A DNA stretch of 64,000 nt from a virus: the IMG/VR virus record IMGVR_UViG_3300019889_000009, positions 1 to 64,000 of that record; one strand, 5' to 3'. The translations under genes and the position numbers were made by a program. The notes beneath the pieces are model-generated. The model searched no databases, was not told the DNA's origin, and saw only the letters and a program-made list of their open reading frames with translations. Below, piece after piece: positions 17,441-25,865 of this stretch. The stretch's first letter is position 1. Each line of letters starts with the position of its first letter.

Positions 17441-17861
17441 CAATCTGATCATTCGTGAATGGTTGAACGGATCGCTGTTCCCGCTATCAGGTAATCTAGC
17501 TTTCATCATCATGGTATTTTTGATAGACAGTTTCCGCCAACGAGGCAATGACTCATGGTGGACCATGCCGGGTGTGCCGACGGGGTGTGCGTTGTTTTGG
17601 GTCTTCTCCCTCGACATGGTGCGCGCGGTGTGCGTGTGGTATGTGTTGCGCGCGAACAATGACGGGAAGCAGGTCTCGGAATGGGTGCGTGATTTGTCGA
17701 ATTGGTTTTTGATATTTGCTAGTCTTGGTCTTGTTATCACGATGCTGCGTTGCACCTATCTGTTCACACCCCCGCGATGGGGCAACAGTTATTGGGTCTA
17801 TTCAGCATTGTCTACGATCGCGTTCTTGTTACTGTCACACTTCTTCCCCTCAATCGGCTAA
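17421..17861 (+). CDS. Multi-pass membrane protein, holin candidate
   Basis: 146 residues from the ATG at 17421, with four hydrophobic segments (about 20-37, 47-70, 85-106 and 120-143). Its size, segment number and place next to the endolysin and spanins fit a holin, but no signature is recognised. The overlap with the upstream gene suggests coupled translation. Confidence 0.5.
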   Translation: MYDVLTSNLIIREWLNGSLFPLSGNLAFIIMVFLIDSFRQRGNDSWWTMPGVPTGCALFWVFSLDMVRAVCVWYVLRANNDGKQVSEWVRDLSNWFLIFASLGLVITMLRCTYLFTPPRWGNSYWVYSALSTIAFLLLSHFFPSIG

Positions 17862-17876
17862 CCAAAGGAGACTACA

Positions 17877-18275
17877 ATGGCTTCCGACCTATCACTGTAT
17901 TTGGGCAACAAGGTCGCGCGATGGCTGGGCGGCAATGCTATGCCAACAGCACCCACGTCGATCTACACTGCGTTGTTCGACGGCGACCCCAAGGGGGCTG
18001 GTGTCGAAGTCACTGGCGATATCGATGCAGGTGGCCGCATTGCTCCGACCTGGACAGTACCCATTTCAGGTACAGACAATGTACTCGAGTCAAGTGCTGA
18101 CGTCGATTATGGTCTTGCTGACGGGGCTGCCGATATCACGCATGTTGCGATCTTCGATGACGACACCGCGGGCAATCTGTTGAGTTCGAAAGTGTTGGCA
18201 GCTCCGATCGCAGCCGTCCTCGGGACACCCATCAAATTCTTGGCAGGAGATCTGAAGTTCACAATCGGGACTTGA
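17877..18275 (+). CDS. Small virion-associated protein
   Basis: 132 residues with a good AAAGGAGA upstream. The pattern YLGNKVARWL, TSIYTALFDGDPKGAG and a THVAIFDDDTAGNLL strand is typical of a small phage structural or tail-fibre-associated protein repeated in many siphovirus genomes. It is the last gene of the plus-strand late block and is followed by a strong bidirectional hairpin. Confidence 0.5.
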   Translation: MASDLSLYLGNKVARWLGGNAMPTAPTSIYTALFDGDPKGAGVEVTGDIDAGGRIAPTWTVPISGTDNVLESSADVDYGLADGAADITHVAIFDDDTAGNLLSSKVLAAPIAAVLGTPIKFLAGDLKFTIGT

Positions 18276-18351
18276 GGTCTGCGACCTGACCGGAGGACCA
18301 CCGGACAGCGGCGCGATATCGGGCTTGCTTTGCTGGCGCGGCGGCCCGAGG

Positions 18352-18380
18352 TAAAGGCGGGGGTGCAATCCCCGCCTTTA
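18352..18380. terminator. Bidirectional terminator
   Basis: TAAAGGCGGGG and CCCCGCCTTTA pair exactly over eleven bases around a seven-base loop. It lies between convergent genes: the late plus-strand block ends at 18275 and a minus-strand gene ends at 18387. The AT ends give short U-runs in both directions. Confidence 0.75.
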
Positions 18381-18386
18381 CTGTCT

Positions 18387-18701
18387 CTACCCCCCCACTG
18401 GACGATCTTTCCACTTGCGAAATTCAAATCCGCGCGATGGGTGTTCCGCCGTGTACCATATCGACGCGATTTCCAACTTCACTGTCAGTGACGGTGTATA
18501 TGTTGATCCGTTCCAGGTATGCTGTTGGATCATTTGGTCCGGTGGATAACCAGCGTCGATCAATTGTTTTGCGATCATGAGTAGTGGGTGGATCGTAGGT
18601 TTAGTCACGAGCTTTGTTTCAGGGACGGATGCGACAAAAAGCGCCCCGATTTGCCCATGGTGCGAGCACTTGACGTTCGTGCGAATTGTTCCAGTTATCA
18701 T
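18387..18701 (-). CDS. Unknown protein, minus strand
   Basis: 104 residues; the ATG is at 18701 with an AAAGGA upstream on the minus strand. Slightly basic, no membrane segment, no recognised family. It is last in a minus-strand unit with the aminotransferase and small DNA-binding protein, and the terminator lies seven bases after its stop. The structured repeat copy B precedes it. Confidence 0.5.
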   Translation of the reverse strand: MITGTIRTNVKCSHHGQIGALFVASVPETKLVTKPTIHPLLMIAKQLIDAGYPPDQMIQQHTWNGSTYTPSLTVKLEIASIWYTAEHPSRGFEFRKWKDRPVGG

Positions 18702-18765
18702 CGCTACATAGTCCTTTGATCAGGGGCCGCCCCGAGGGGGGCGAGCAAGGGGGGAAAACACGTCA

Positions 18766-18859
18766 TTTGCTCGTCGCAGGGGGCGTGCTACAGCGGTTTT
18801 GGAGACAATCGGGGGTCCATGTCGGGGGGCCCCCCAATAACCGCTGTATCGCGCTCCCC
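18766..18859 (-). repeat. Structured junction repeat, copy B
   Basis: On the minus strand this copy reads left stem GGGGAGCG, then ACAGCGGTT, C-rich interior, AACCGCTGT, CGCCCCC and the conserved tail. About sixteen pairs form with two mismatches. It overlaps the last codons and TAG of the aminotransferase and precedes the minus-strand gene at 18701. Confidence 0.7.
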
Positions 18860-20189
18860 TGTCACAGGTCCTTTTTCGCCAGTTGTCACCGCTATGATCG
18901 CGTCGGTTATCGCATCCAAAGATTGGCGTTGGGTGATCAAGGGGGGTGCAAACAACAGCATGTTGCCCTGACCATGTATTGTCGCACCATCAGTGTACGT
19001 CGAGACCCCGCGTTTGAGCAATTTGGTCTTTACGATCTTGTGCAGGCCGATCCATTCGGGTTCGAGTTGAATGCCGTACAAACAACCTGCACCTGATACG
19101 CGCACGACTCCAGGCGCTTTTGCGATCTTTTCAGCTGCAAGTTGCATCTCCCATGCGAGGGATACCCAAACGTGGGACATTTCCTCGTAAAGACCGATGG
19201 CTGCGACGACGGCCGCACAGCCGATCGGATGATTTTGATTTGTCGACGTGTGCCACAAGGTCGGAAGGTTTGAAGACACAAGGATATCGCGCATCGAACT
19301 CGAACACACGACTGCCGACATGGGGAAGTACCCGCCCGTGATCCCCTTACCGAGGATCACGATATCAGGAGCGCAGTTTAGCATGGAAATTTTTTGATAG
19401 GCTTGCCACGCAGTCAGGTACCCCAAACGATAATTGCCTGACAACACTTCGTCATAGATCAAGATCGCTTTGTATTGATTGCAGAGTGATCGAATAGCTG
19501 CGAGGTAGGTCGCCGACGGAGGTGCGACGCCGATCGTAGTGCCCCCGATTGTTTCCATGACGACAACGCAACGCCGACCCGTCGTGCGAAACTCGTCATT
19601 CAGTATCCGACGCAATGACGCGATCGATGCTTCTCCGGTGCTGTCTTTCCACGGCATGAAAGCATCGAACCGGCCGACGCTTTGTTTAACCCATGATATT
19701 GAGTACTCGAGACACATTTTGCGCGGATGATCTCCCAAGGACAGAGCGAAGATCGAATTGCCGTGGTACGAATGTTGACGTCCCACGAACAAGGGTGCCG
19801 GCCCATTGGTGCCGTCACGCAGTGCCATGATTTGGACTGCGAGCTTGCAGGCCGCTTCCACCGCCTCCGAACCCCGAATAAAACGTGACACCTCCGTCTT
19901 CGAAGCCCGGACCCGACGTGCCCAAGATCAAGTCACCCGCGGCTTCGACGGAGTCCGAGGTCCACTGCGCGCTGTGAGCGTACGGCATCTTCAATAACTG
20001 ATCGCTCATAGCAGTTTTGATTTCCGTGCAATTGTGGCCGAGACCCGTGACCCCGGCACCGCTCGACATGTCATAGACAAGTTCAAACCCCGTTTCGTCG
20101 GGAACAGGAGCGTGAACGAAGGTGATGCCCGTCGACGCGCGGGCGTGCGGGGGTGGGCTGTTTACCGATCGATGCAAAATTGACGACAT
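18788..20189 (-). pseudogene. Class III aminotransferase, frameshifted
   Basis: Two reading frames together give a complete PLP-dependent class III aminotransferase. 20189 to about 19872 encodes the N-terminus (SSGAGVTGLGHN, then PYAHSAQWTS), and about 19870 to 18788 encodes the rest, with the SEAVEAACKLA helix, an IYDEVLSG cofactor Asp and the LGKGITGGYFP Schiff-base lysine. The frames part within the normally conserved SG-GSEAVE turn: the minus strand reads TCGGGGTTCGGAG, which would be restored by two extra Gs or by removing one T. It may be a true mutation, a sequencing error or a programmed shift. The start overlaps the upstream stop as TAATG. Confidence 0.75.
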
Positions 20190-20422
20190 TATTTTCTCCT
20201 CGATTTAATGGCCGCCTTGATCCAGGGACCGGCTTCGGTGGGTAGGAAACGTATTGTGGGACGTGCGGTTCCGTTGATGACGATGCATGGGCAGCCGCGA
20301 TCACGCCACGCATGGACCGTCATTACTGTTGTCTTGAACCTTGCGCAGACGTCCTGCACGGTCCAGGTTTTGTTGATTGTGGACTGCAAGTCTTTGGATG
20401 TGACTACTTTGCTTGATTGCAT
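20189..20422 (-). CDS. Small MerR/excisionase-like DNA-binding protein
   Basis: 77 residues from the ATG at 20422, chosen because an ideal AAGGAGG lies nine bases upstream on the minus strand. The segment TWTVQDVCARFKTTVMTVHAW is a winged helix-turn-helix of the MerR/AlpA type, followed by a wing (PTIRFLPTE). It may regulate its own operon, which also holds the aminotransferase, or act as an excisionase-like factor. It is coupled to the next gene by TAATG. Confidence 0.6.
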   Translation of the reverse strand: MQSSKVVTSKDLQSTINKTWTVQDVCARFKTTVMTVHAWRDRGCPCIVINGTARPTIRFLPTEAGPWIKAAIKSRRK

Positions 20423-20470
20423 TGCCAAGTGCCTCCTTTGCACGTAAACACATACTGCCTGAAAATGACG

Positions 20471-20481
20471 GCAGTATGATT
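20471..20481 (+). promoter_or_regulatory. GCAGTATGATT motif, site 1
   Basis: Exact copy of an eleven-base motif found at several gene ends. TATGAT resembles a -10 box. This site lies far upstream (about 520 bases) of the next plus-strand gene, within the gene-free region. Confidence 0.45.
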
Positions 20482-20934
20482 GTGATACAAAGGCAGCACT
20501 CGCACACGTCGCAAACAGCACAGAGCCTTTGCCATCGGTTAGCCCGTCAATCGGGATCAAGAGTCCGTTCGCTACAAGAATGATGCCACGGGGTCCTCTG
20601 ATAACAAAAACGCGACCTCATTGTCTTGATGACCTTGAGTGATCGCCTTGGAGTATTTGAGTCCCACCGCTTGTCCCGGTGACACGCTTGGTACTCCTCG
20701 ACAAAAGCAGTACCAATGGGGCCAGCGTCAACACTGCAGGAGCGAGTCTCTCCTGACGCCATCGTAAAATGACTACACCCGACGTGACGGTTTGATATCG
20801 CAGTCGCTTGCAAGCTCCCAGTCTAATCAGGCTGGGGGCCTTGCACCCTCAGATCAAGTTTGATGGAACCCTTATTCAACGAAATCTGATAACTACCCGG
20901 TAGTACTATCAATACAGGGGTTTGAAACGTCGAT

Positions 20935-20963
20935 TTGATCAGGGCAGTACGAATGTATATGAT
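20935..20963 (+). promoter_or_regulatory. Probable sigma70-type promoter
   Basis: TTGATC at 20935-20940 and TATGAT at 20958-20963 with exactly 17 bases between them. The predicted start near 20970 gives a 30-base leader with two GGAGA-like sites before the gene at 21002. It would drive the rightward early genes. Confidence 0.6.
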
Positions 20964-21001
20964 TTGACGGTGCTTAAAACGGAGAACGGAGAACTGAAAA
21001 C

Positions 21002-21262
21002 ATGACGCTGATTGAAGTTGGGTCGGACGGGGACGTTCCTCGGGCGACCTCCCCCAAGCGAGTTAGACGCAAGTTGCCCGACGTGACCGGCTGCAAACAC
21101 TGCGGTCTGGTTATTTTCGAGCATCATCGCACTAACCGTCGCAAATACCATGCTGAGTGCAAAGTCATTGTCGATCGGGCTTCCAATTTGCGATCGCAAC
21201 AGCGACGACGCGCACGACAAGGTCGCATTTCACCATCACTACAGAGGAGTCTAGGGCTGTGA
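21002..21262 (+). CDS. Small zinc-binding protein
   Basis: 86 residues with CKHCG, then HAEC sixteen residues on: a C-C-H-C zinc ligand pattern near residues 31-53. The rest is very basic (RRRARQGR), consistent with nucleic-acid binding. First gene of the rightward early block behind the promoter at 20935; the stop overlaps the next GTG. Confidence 0.55.
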   Translation: MTLIEVGSDGDVPRATSPKRVRRKLPDVTGCKHCGLVIFEHHRTNRRKYHAECKVIVDRASNLRSQQRRRARQGRISPSLQRSLGL

Positions 21263-21468
21263 GAAACTCAAGAATTCACTATGTGCGCAAGTTCAAAATC
21301 GGAAATGTATTCTTGGAATGCGGTCGTCGCGCGCATTCGATCTATAATTGTGACTCGACACGACCCGGGACTGTCCGCGAACTGGAGGGCACTCAAGGGA
21401 CACTGCATGCATCCAGTCATATGAACCTGGTGACATGTGTCGCCTGCAAACTGAGGAAACTGCCATGA
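21259..21468 (+). CDS. Small Cys-containing protein
   Basis: 69 residues from a GTG in GTGA overlap with the previous stop. Cysteines in FLECGRRAHSIYNC and the terminal CVACK suggest metal binding. No family is recognised. It ends in ATGA overlap with the next gene. Confidence 0.5.
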   Translation: MRNSRIHYVRKFKIGNVFLECGRRAHSIYNCDSTRPGTVRELEGTQGTLHASSHMNLVTCVACKLRKLP

Positions 21469-21731
21469 CGACTCACAACAATACGACTCACTACGTGCTG
21501 ATCAACGAGTCAGCCGTGTTCACGAAAGAAGCTGCGTTCTTCAAATCGCAAGGGGGGTTGACCGAGGAGTGGGGTCAGACGTGGATTCCCGTCAAGGCAA
21601 TTTCGTTATACGACGCACGGGCGCAGGCCATCAACCTGCGACGCGCGCACTGGCCGAAATGCCACAAGACCATGGGGGAGTTCAAAGGTGACAAGCCGGA
21701 GGACTATTGGCCTGAAGCGAAAGGGCAGTGA
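21465..21731 (+). CDS. Unknown small protein
   Basis: 88 residues from the ATG at 21465, coupled to the gene before by ATGA. It is soluble and Trp-rich (WGQTWIPVKAISLYDARAQA). Such openings occur in short phage proteins of unknown role. No function is assigned. Confidence 0.5.
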   Translation: MTTHNNTTHYVLINESAVFTKEAAFFKSQGGLTEEWGQTWIPVKAISLYDARAQAINLRRAHWPKCHKTMGEFKGDKPEDYWPEAKGQ

Positions 21732-21732
21732 C

Positions 21733-22095
21733 ATGCACCCGACGTTCATTACCGACCTCGCTCGCGTGTGTCTCGCGGCTGAGCTATCGACGCGTCATGA
21801 GTTCAGGGGGTATGCTGCCAGCGATCCCCAACTGTTGCGCATTGCAGCTTTTTGGATGACCACGCATGACACTATGACTCAGCGTGCAGCAGTCGACGAT
21901 GCCTATCGCATGGCATGGTCTATATATCGTCATATTCAACCCAAACTACTGGACCTATGCGACGTCACCGCACAACACGCGCTCGAGGAGCCAAACCATT
22001 TCTTGAGTACTGAAGTGCGTGAGAAGCTGATCGGCAAAGTGTTCCCTGATGACTCTCCAAAGAAAGGACCCCTTCGTTTTGTCCCCGACAAATGA
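21733..22095 (+). CDS. Unknown protein, helical
   Basis: 120 residues from the ATG at 21733, two bases after the previous stop. Predominantly helical with several His and Arg residues, without cysteine pairs or membrane segments. It overlaps the following zinc-ribbon gene by 47 bases. Confidence 0.5.
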   Translation: MHPTFITDLARVCLAAELSTRHEFRGYAASDPQLLRIAAFWMTTHDTMTQRAAVDDAYRMAWSIYRHIQPKLLDLCDVTAQHALEEPNHFLSTEVREKLIGKVFPDDSPKKGPLRFVPDK

Positions 22096-22264
22096 ACGCA
22101 TACACTTTCGCTTCATCGTGTGCCCGGAGTGCCAACATAATTTGTGCTGGGTGAACCCACGTTTGCCGTCATACTGCCCCGAATGCGGCAAGCATATTTA
22201 CGCAACTGTTCGGGGGTGTATCCATATCGACGATGACAAAGCAACCTTGAGGTACTTATCATGA
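22049..22264 (+). CDS. Zinc-ribbon protein
   Basis: 71 residues at most. CPEC near residue 25 and CPEC near 43 form a two-knuckle zinc ribbon, joined by CWVNPRLPSY. The ATG at 22049 lies deep in the upstream gene and has no good ribosome site; a TTG at 22079 after AAAGGA is the alternative start. Likely a nucleic-acid or protein-binding accessory factor. Confidence 0.5.
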   Translation: MTLQRKDPFVLSPTNERIHFRFIVCPECQHNLCWVNPRLPSYCPECGKHIYATVRGCIHIDDDKATLRYLS

Positions 22265-22274
22265 TTGTGCCGAC

Positions 22275-22982
22275 ATGATCACCAATGCAACATTGGACGC
22301 GAGACTGCAGGGCATGCGAAACCTCGAGCGCATGTTTGTTCGTGTGGACTTGATAGACTTTAACGAGGGTCAGCAAGCATACCTGCGATATCACGCGGTC
22401 ATGCATTCGATCGCGTTGCACTATAAGTTCCCGATCGAGCGCGTGGTCGCGACGTTTGCATCCCTGTCCCCTAACTCCGACTACAAGGGCAACCTGCGTT
22501 CGACCGTTTCTGTATTGGACGGTTTGAACAATGATGTCCCGTGCAATCAGATCGTGGTCTCGACGTACAAGCATTGTCGAGACCGAGCTTACCGCTACGC
22601 TCGCGGTGACCATGACTTCCTAAAAAAGACCAAGGGTCCCAAGATCAAAAACTTTTATCATAATCTTGTGGACCCCCTCGACAACCGATGGGTGACAATC
22701 GACGGTCATATGGTCGGGTGCTGGCGTGACTCAAATAGCACGATGAAACAACTATTGATCAAGCCGCACGAGTACCGAGAGATCGCAGACGCGATCAAGA
22801 TACTTGCGTTCAAGCATCAAATGCTGCCCAACCAAATGCAGGCAGTGCTATGGTTTGCGCGCAAGCGTACACTGAATATCAAGTACGATCCGCAGGGGTC
22901 TTTGTTTGCGGAGCGTGGAGATATGTGGAACACTCTGATCCACATTGACGATATCAAGCCCTACCCGAGGACAATGGGATGA
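22275..22982 (+). CDS. Conserved phage protein, possibly DUF7178-like
   Basis: 235 residues, soluble. The pattern VVATFASLSPNSDYKGNLRS, then GPKIKNFYHNL and VTIDGHMVGCW, recalls a conserved phage protein I associate with DUF7178; its activity is unknown to me. The arrangement of helices ending in an Asp-containing motif is reminiscent of helix-hairpin-helix DNA glycosylases, but this is only an impression. It ends in ATGA overlap with the next gene. Confidence 0.5.
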   Translation: MITNATLDARLQGMRNLERMFVRVDLIDFNEGQQAYLRYHAVMHSIALHYKFPIERVVATFASLSPNSDYKGNLRSTVSVLDGLNNDVPCNQIVVSTYKHCRDRAYRYARGDHDFLKKTKGPKIKNFYHNLVDPLDNRWVTIDGHMVGCWRDSNSTMKQLLIKPHEYREIADAIKILAFKHQMLPNQMQAVLWFARKRTLNIKYDPQGSLFAERGDMWNTLIHIDDIKPYPRTMG

Positions 22983-23179
22983 CAGTCCAGCAGGACTTTC
23001 ACAACTTTATGTTGACGCACCGCGCGAACCACAGCAGCTGCTCGGTAGACGAGCTTAAACATGCGTTCGAGTGTGGTTGGGAATTGGGTTATGAAGAACA
23101 CGTCAAGGAGTCTGGCGTCACCACGATCATACTCCTTTGTGGTTTACTGTTTCTCTTGATAGGAGCCGTGTTGATATGA
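22979..23179 (+). CDS. Small tail-anchored membrane protein
   Basis: 66 residues. The first 45 are soluble and acidic. The last 20 (TTIILLCGLLFLLIGAVLI) form one membrane segment at the C-terminus, a tail anchor facing the cytoplasm. Function unknown. It overlaps the next gene by a few bases. Confidence 0.5.
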   Translation: MTVQQDFHNFMLTHRANHSSCSVDELKHAFECGWELGYEEHVKESGVTTIILLCGLLFLLIGAVLI

Positions 23180-23382
23180 ACAACCTTCCAGATCTACACC
23201 ATCCAAATTTACAAAAAGACTTTGAGGCATACATCAAAGATGCGTGGCCTGAACTAGTCGTGGGTCTCGCCGCCCACCAAAAGTATTTAGACTTGTTAAA
23301 GGAGGTCTACACCGAAGCCTGGAAGGCGGGCTTCGATACTGCTGATTGTGCAGCCCCTTACTCGGGTGAGGATGGAGAATGA
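23176..23382 (+). CDS. Unknown small acidic protein
   Basis: 68 residues from the ATG at 23176, with an AGGAG about ten bases upstream. Helical, acidic, with several Tyr and Trp. It ends in ATGA overlap with the RNase HI gene, so the two are probably co-translated. Confidence 0.5.
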   Translation: MNNLPDLHHPNLQKDFEAYIKDAWPELVVGLAAHQKYLDLLKEVYTEAWKAGFDTADCAAPYSGEDGE

Positions 23383-23840
23383 TCACAGCCTATTGCGACG
23401 GTTCATGCCCGAGACCGCACAAGCATGGTGGTTGGGCGTATGTCATACTGCACGATTACGAGACGCCAGTCTATATTGACAAAGGAGGGGTCAACGTCGC
23501 GACCAACAACACGATGGAGTTGCAAGCTGCCATCGAATGCATGAAAGGTCTGATACACCTCGAACTGCAGCAAGAAGCTTGCACGATCTGGACTGACTCA
23601 ATGTACGTCGTCAATGGCATGCAGCATCATCGTCATGTCTGGGCTGAAACGAATTGGGTCAGCAGCAGTAATGGCGGCATGCCGATCAAGAACCCCGAAC
23701 AATGGAAGGAGCTTCATGAGTTAGCAAAACAGTTCAAGTCCCTGCGGTTCAATCATGTCAAGGGGCATGCAGGGCACTACTGGAATGAAAGAGTCGATGG
23801 GCTCGCGGGCAGTGCCATGCGGGCCGCACGACGCGCGTAG
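23379..23840 (+). CDS. rnhA: Ribonuclease HI
   Basis: 153 residues, typical RNase HI length. The catalytic set is visible: YCDGS with Asp7, NNTMELQAAI with Glu47, WTDSMYVVNG with Asp73, and the end HVKGHAGHYWNERVD with His130 and Asp140. It cuts the RNA strand of RNA-DNA hybrids and would remove primers during phage DNA synthesis. It is coupled to the gene before by ATGA; a variant of the TATG motif follows its stop. Confidence 0.85.
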   Translation: MITAYCDGSCPRPHKHGGWAYVILHDYETPVYIDKGGVNVATNNTMELQAAIECMKGLIHLELQQEACTIWTDSMYVVNGMQHHRHVWAETNWVSSSNGGMPIKNPEQWKELHELAKQFKSLRFNHVKGHAGHYWNERVDGLAGSAMRAARRA

Positions 23841-23847
23841 TATGTTT
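23837..23847 (+). promoter_or_regulatory. GCAGTATGATT-like motif, site 2 (variant)
   Basis: GTAGTATGTTT differs from the common motif at two positions and is followed by the same TTAAC-like text. It lies just after the RNase HI stop and about 24 bases before the next start. Confidence 0.35.
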
Positions 23848-23870
23848 TAACAGAGAACGGAGAACTACAA

Positions 23871-24458
23871 ATGGCAATCGGATTTACAGGCGAAGCCGTG
23901 CAGCAGATCGAGGCTGACTTGCACGCTGCGACAATCGAGAATGAGTCCCTGCGACGCACGAATGCATTACAGGAGATGGAGCTCGCACATTTGCGCGCGC
24001 AGAACGTCAAGCTGCGGGCGGATTGCAATACCGAAATGATCAGGTGTGCAGAGATGCGCACGATCATGGAACAGGTATCGGCAGGGCTTGTGTCGGGTCT
24101 GCAACGCATGAACTTCACGCGACGTCAGCGCCAAGAACGCGAGTTAGGTGTGAACAATGAAGACGATCGGTCTCCTTACCACAATCGCAAGCCCGAGTTT
24201 GACGCGATCAGTAACATGCTCGTCGAGGGAGATAATCAAAACGCGGAGCGGCTTGCACAACGCAATGAGGTATTGGAGGAGCGGTCACGCGAAGTCGCTC
24301 CTGTCGTGCCCATGCGCACGCGAAGCCTCGATCTGGAGTCCAAGCTTCGTACCGATATCGTTGATATGAGACTGCCACGTGTCGATTTGCCCGGTCAGTC
24401 TGATGACGACAATCTGCGGAAGATGTTTGACACACTGCAAACGCAAAACAGGAGGTGA
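23871..24458 (+). CDS. Coiled-coil protein
   Basis: 195 residues, first 65 a coiled coil with regular Leu/Glu heptads, then a charged, partly disordered region. A good GGAGAACT lies upstream. No domain is recognised; it may be a scaffold or regulator of host machinery. Confidence 0.5.
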   Translation: MAIGFTGEAVQQIEADLHAATIENESLRRTNALQEMELAHLRAQNVKLRADCNTEMIRCAEMRTIMEQVSAGLVSGLQRMNFTRRQRQERELGVNNEDDRSPYHNRKPEFDAISNMLVEGDNQNAERLAQRNEVLEERSREVAPVVPMRTRSLDLESKLRTDIVDMRLPRVDLPGQSDDDNLRKMFDTLQTQNRR

Positions 24459-24461
24459 CTT

Positions 24462-24953
24462 GTGCTTGATAAACAACCAAGCGATAATCAGGAAATTGTT
24501 GCGCGCATTTTTGCACAGAATGCAGGTGATGATGAGCAGATCGAAATTGCTCTATTGCGTGAAGCGAAGCGTAACAGCAGCTTAGCGCAGGAGTTTATAC
24601 TTCTTGGTGTCAAACAAACTATCAGGTCTTATTACTCATTCGAACGTTCAACAGCTAGTCGTGCATTACCTGATCCTGCAGAACGAGAACGACGTGCTCA
24701 AGCACGGGAAGACTTACGTTCTCATTTTTGGGATCGTTACTCCTTGTTCGGGCATATGTCATTGAAGGACGCACGTGCAGAAGACTTGAGAGAGAGTGCT
24801 GCGAAGCGTAAGCAAATGGCGTCAACGAATATGCGGCGTGCTAGGTTTGAGTTGGCAGTTGCCAGTCGCATGGGAGAGTCAAAGAGAACAGTTGGGTCAT
24901 TCTTTGATGGAGCTACAATCGACAAGTTAGCGGAGCAGTATAATGCGGGGTAA
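24462..24953 (+). CDS. Unknown charged protein
   Basis: 163 residues from a GTG after AGGAGG. Helical, rich in Arg, Glu and Ser. Codon use is more AT-rich than in surrounding genes (many TTA, AAT and GAA), as in the next two genes. It may have been acquired with them. Confidence 0.5.
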   Translation: MLDKQPSDNQEIVARIFAQNAGDDEQIEIALLREAKRNSSLAQEFILLGVKQTIRSYYSFERSTASRALPDPAERERRAQAREDLRSHFWDRYSLFGHMSLKDARAEDLRESAAKRKQMASTNMRRARFELAVASRMGESKRTVGSFFDGATIDKLAEQYNAG

Positions 24954-25161
24954 AATATATCCAAGAAACTCAGAGGGTTTAACTGATGCTATTTTTGATG
25001 CATTAGAGTTATTGCGTGACGGCGCAATGACGCACCAAGAAGCATCAGCTTATGCGCAACTTGCCAATGCTGAACTTCAAAATGTAGCAATGGCGCAACG
25101 CGCACAGTCTCAATCCTTGGAACATGATCGGCGCGCAATCGGAGGTCATAGGGATGACTAG
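24943..25161 (+). CDS. Small unknown protein
   Basis: 72 residues starting inside the previous gene. A helical middle (EALELLRDGAMTHQEASAYA-like) suggests a small alpha-helical fold. It shares the AT-rich codon pattern of its neighbours. Confidence 0.45.
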   Translation: MRGKIYPRNSEGLTDAIFDALELLRDGAMTHQEASAYAQLANAELQNVAMAQRAQSQSLEHDRRAIGGHRDD

Positions 25162-25855
25162 ATGTGCATTATGTGCAGGGGATATAGATCGTAGTTTTCC
25201 AACTGAGTTGCGAAATCCATTTCGAGGTGTTGATAAAAGATGCCAACTTAGTGCAATTTTGGAGCATAACTACGCTGACAGTCTCGATGTGCTTCGACGA
25301 GTCTGCATGGTGTGTATTGCAGAAACGTGGCGAGTGTCACGTGCGATGCCAGAATGGGCTAAGTCGTCATTGCGTTTGAGTATTTGCTGGATGGCTTGCC
25401 AAAAGTTACAGAGAAAACCGTTTTGGTCAAAACGAAAGCGGTTTGAGACGCGTAGTCACAAAAACTGGATTGATGGGTACCTCAATTGCTCCACTTCACG
25501 TCAACGCGAAGCTGAGATGATCTATATAATTAACTGCATGTATTATAAAAGTCACGCTGCTGCAAAGCATGCCCGCAAACGTTTTGGCATACGAGGGAGT
25601 GTGGTTCGTTTTAAAATGGGGTGGAGTACCGCCAGAAGTAATTACTCGACTAAACCGATAAGGTACCCAAGTGACCTTGATCAAGTTTTGCTGGGAGATA
25701 CTCCAAGAGCACGAAGTTTGGTTCGTGGTTCTTTACTTGATGTCCCATTAGACCTACGGTTGCGTAGATACAAAATGCGTAAAGTGCGAAAAGAGAAACC
25801 TTGGAGGGAGTTATATGGGCATACCAGATTTAAGTTCAAACCAAACTTACCTTGA
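25154..25855 (+). CDS. Unknown protein with cysteine pairs
   Basis: 233 residues from the ATG at 25154, nine bases after GGAGG and overlapping the upstream stop. CALCAGD near the start and CMVC near residue 55 give two CxxC knuckles, suggesting zinc binding. The rest is very basic (about one residue in five Lys or Arg) with a Tyr/Trp-rich end, compatible with nucleic-acid binding. AT-rich codons, as in its two upstream neighbours. Confidence 0.5.
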   Translation: MTRCALCAGDIDRSFPTELRNPFRGVDKRCQLSAILEHNYADSLDVLRRVCMVCIAETWRVSRAMPEWAKSSLRLSICWMACQKLQRKPFWSKRKRFETRSHKNWIDGYLNCSTSRQREAEMIYIINCMYYKSHAAAKHARKRFGIRGSVVRFKMGWSTARSNYSTKPIRYPSDLDQVLLGDTPRARSLVRGSLLDVPLDLRLRRYKMRKVRKEKPWRELYGHTRFKFKPNLP

Positions 25856-25865
25856 GGGGACGATC

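Larger units (their letters stand above)
20423..21001. other. Gene-free divergent control region
   Basis: 579 bases with no convincing gene, between the minus-strand unit and the rightward early genes. It holds the motif GCAGTATGATT at 20471, a strong imperfect hairpin at 20810-20844 (twelve pairs, one bulge, ten-base loop) and a -35/-10 pair at 20935-20963. Base composition and inverted repeats suggest a structured leader or small RNA. No tRNA could be drawn. Confidence 0.5.

Noticed and set aside
18686-19096. Plus-strand reading frame opposite the aminotransferase end.
   Set aside because: Low-complexity product over the structured repeat; the minus-strand frame is clearly a conserved enzyme.
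20600-20860. Possible tRNA or tmRNA in the gene-free region.
   Set aside because: No cloverleaf with T-arm GTTC and acceptor pairing could be drawn on either strand.
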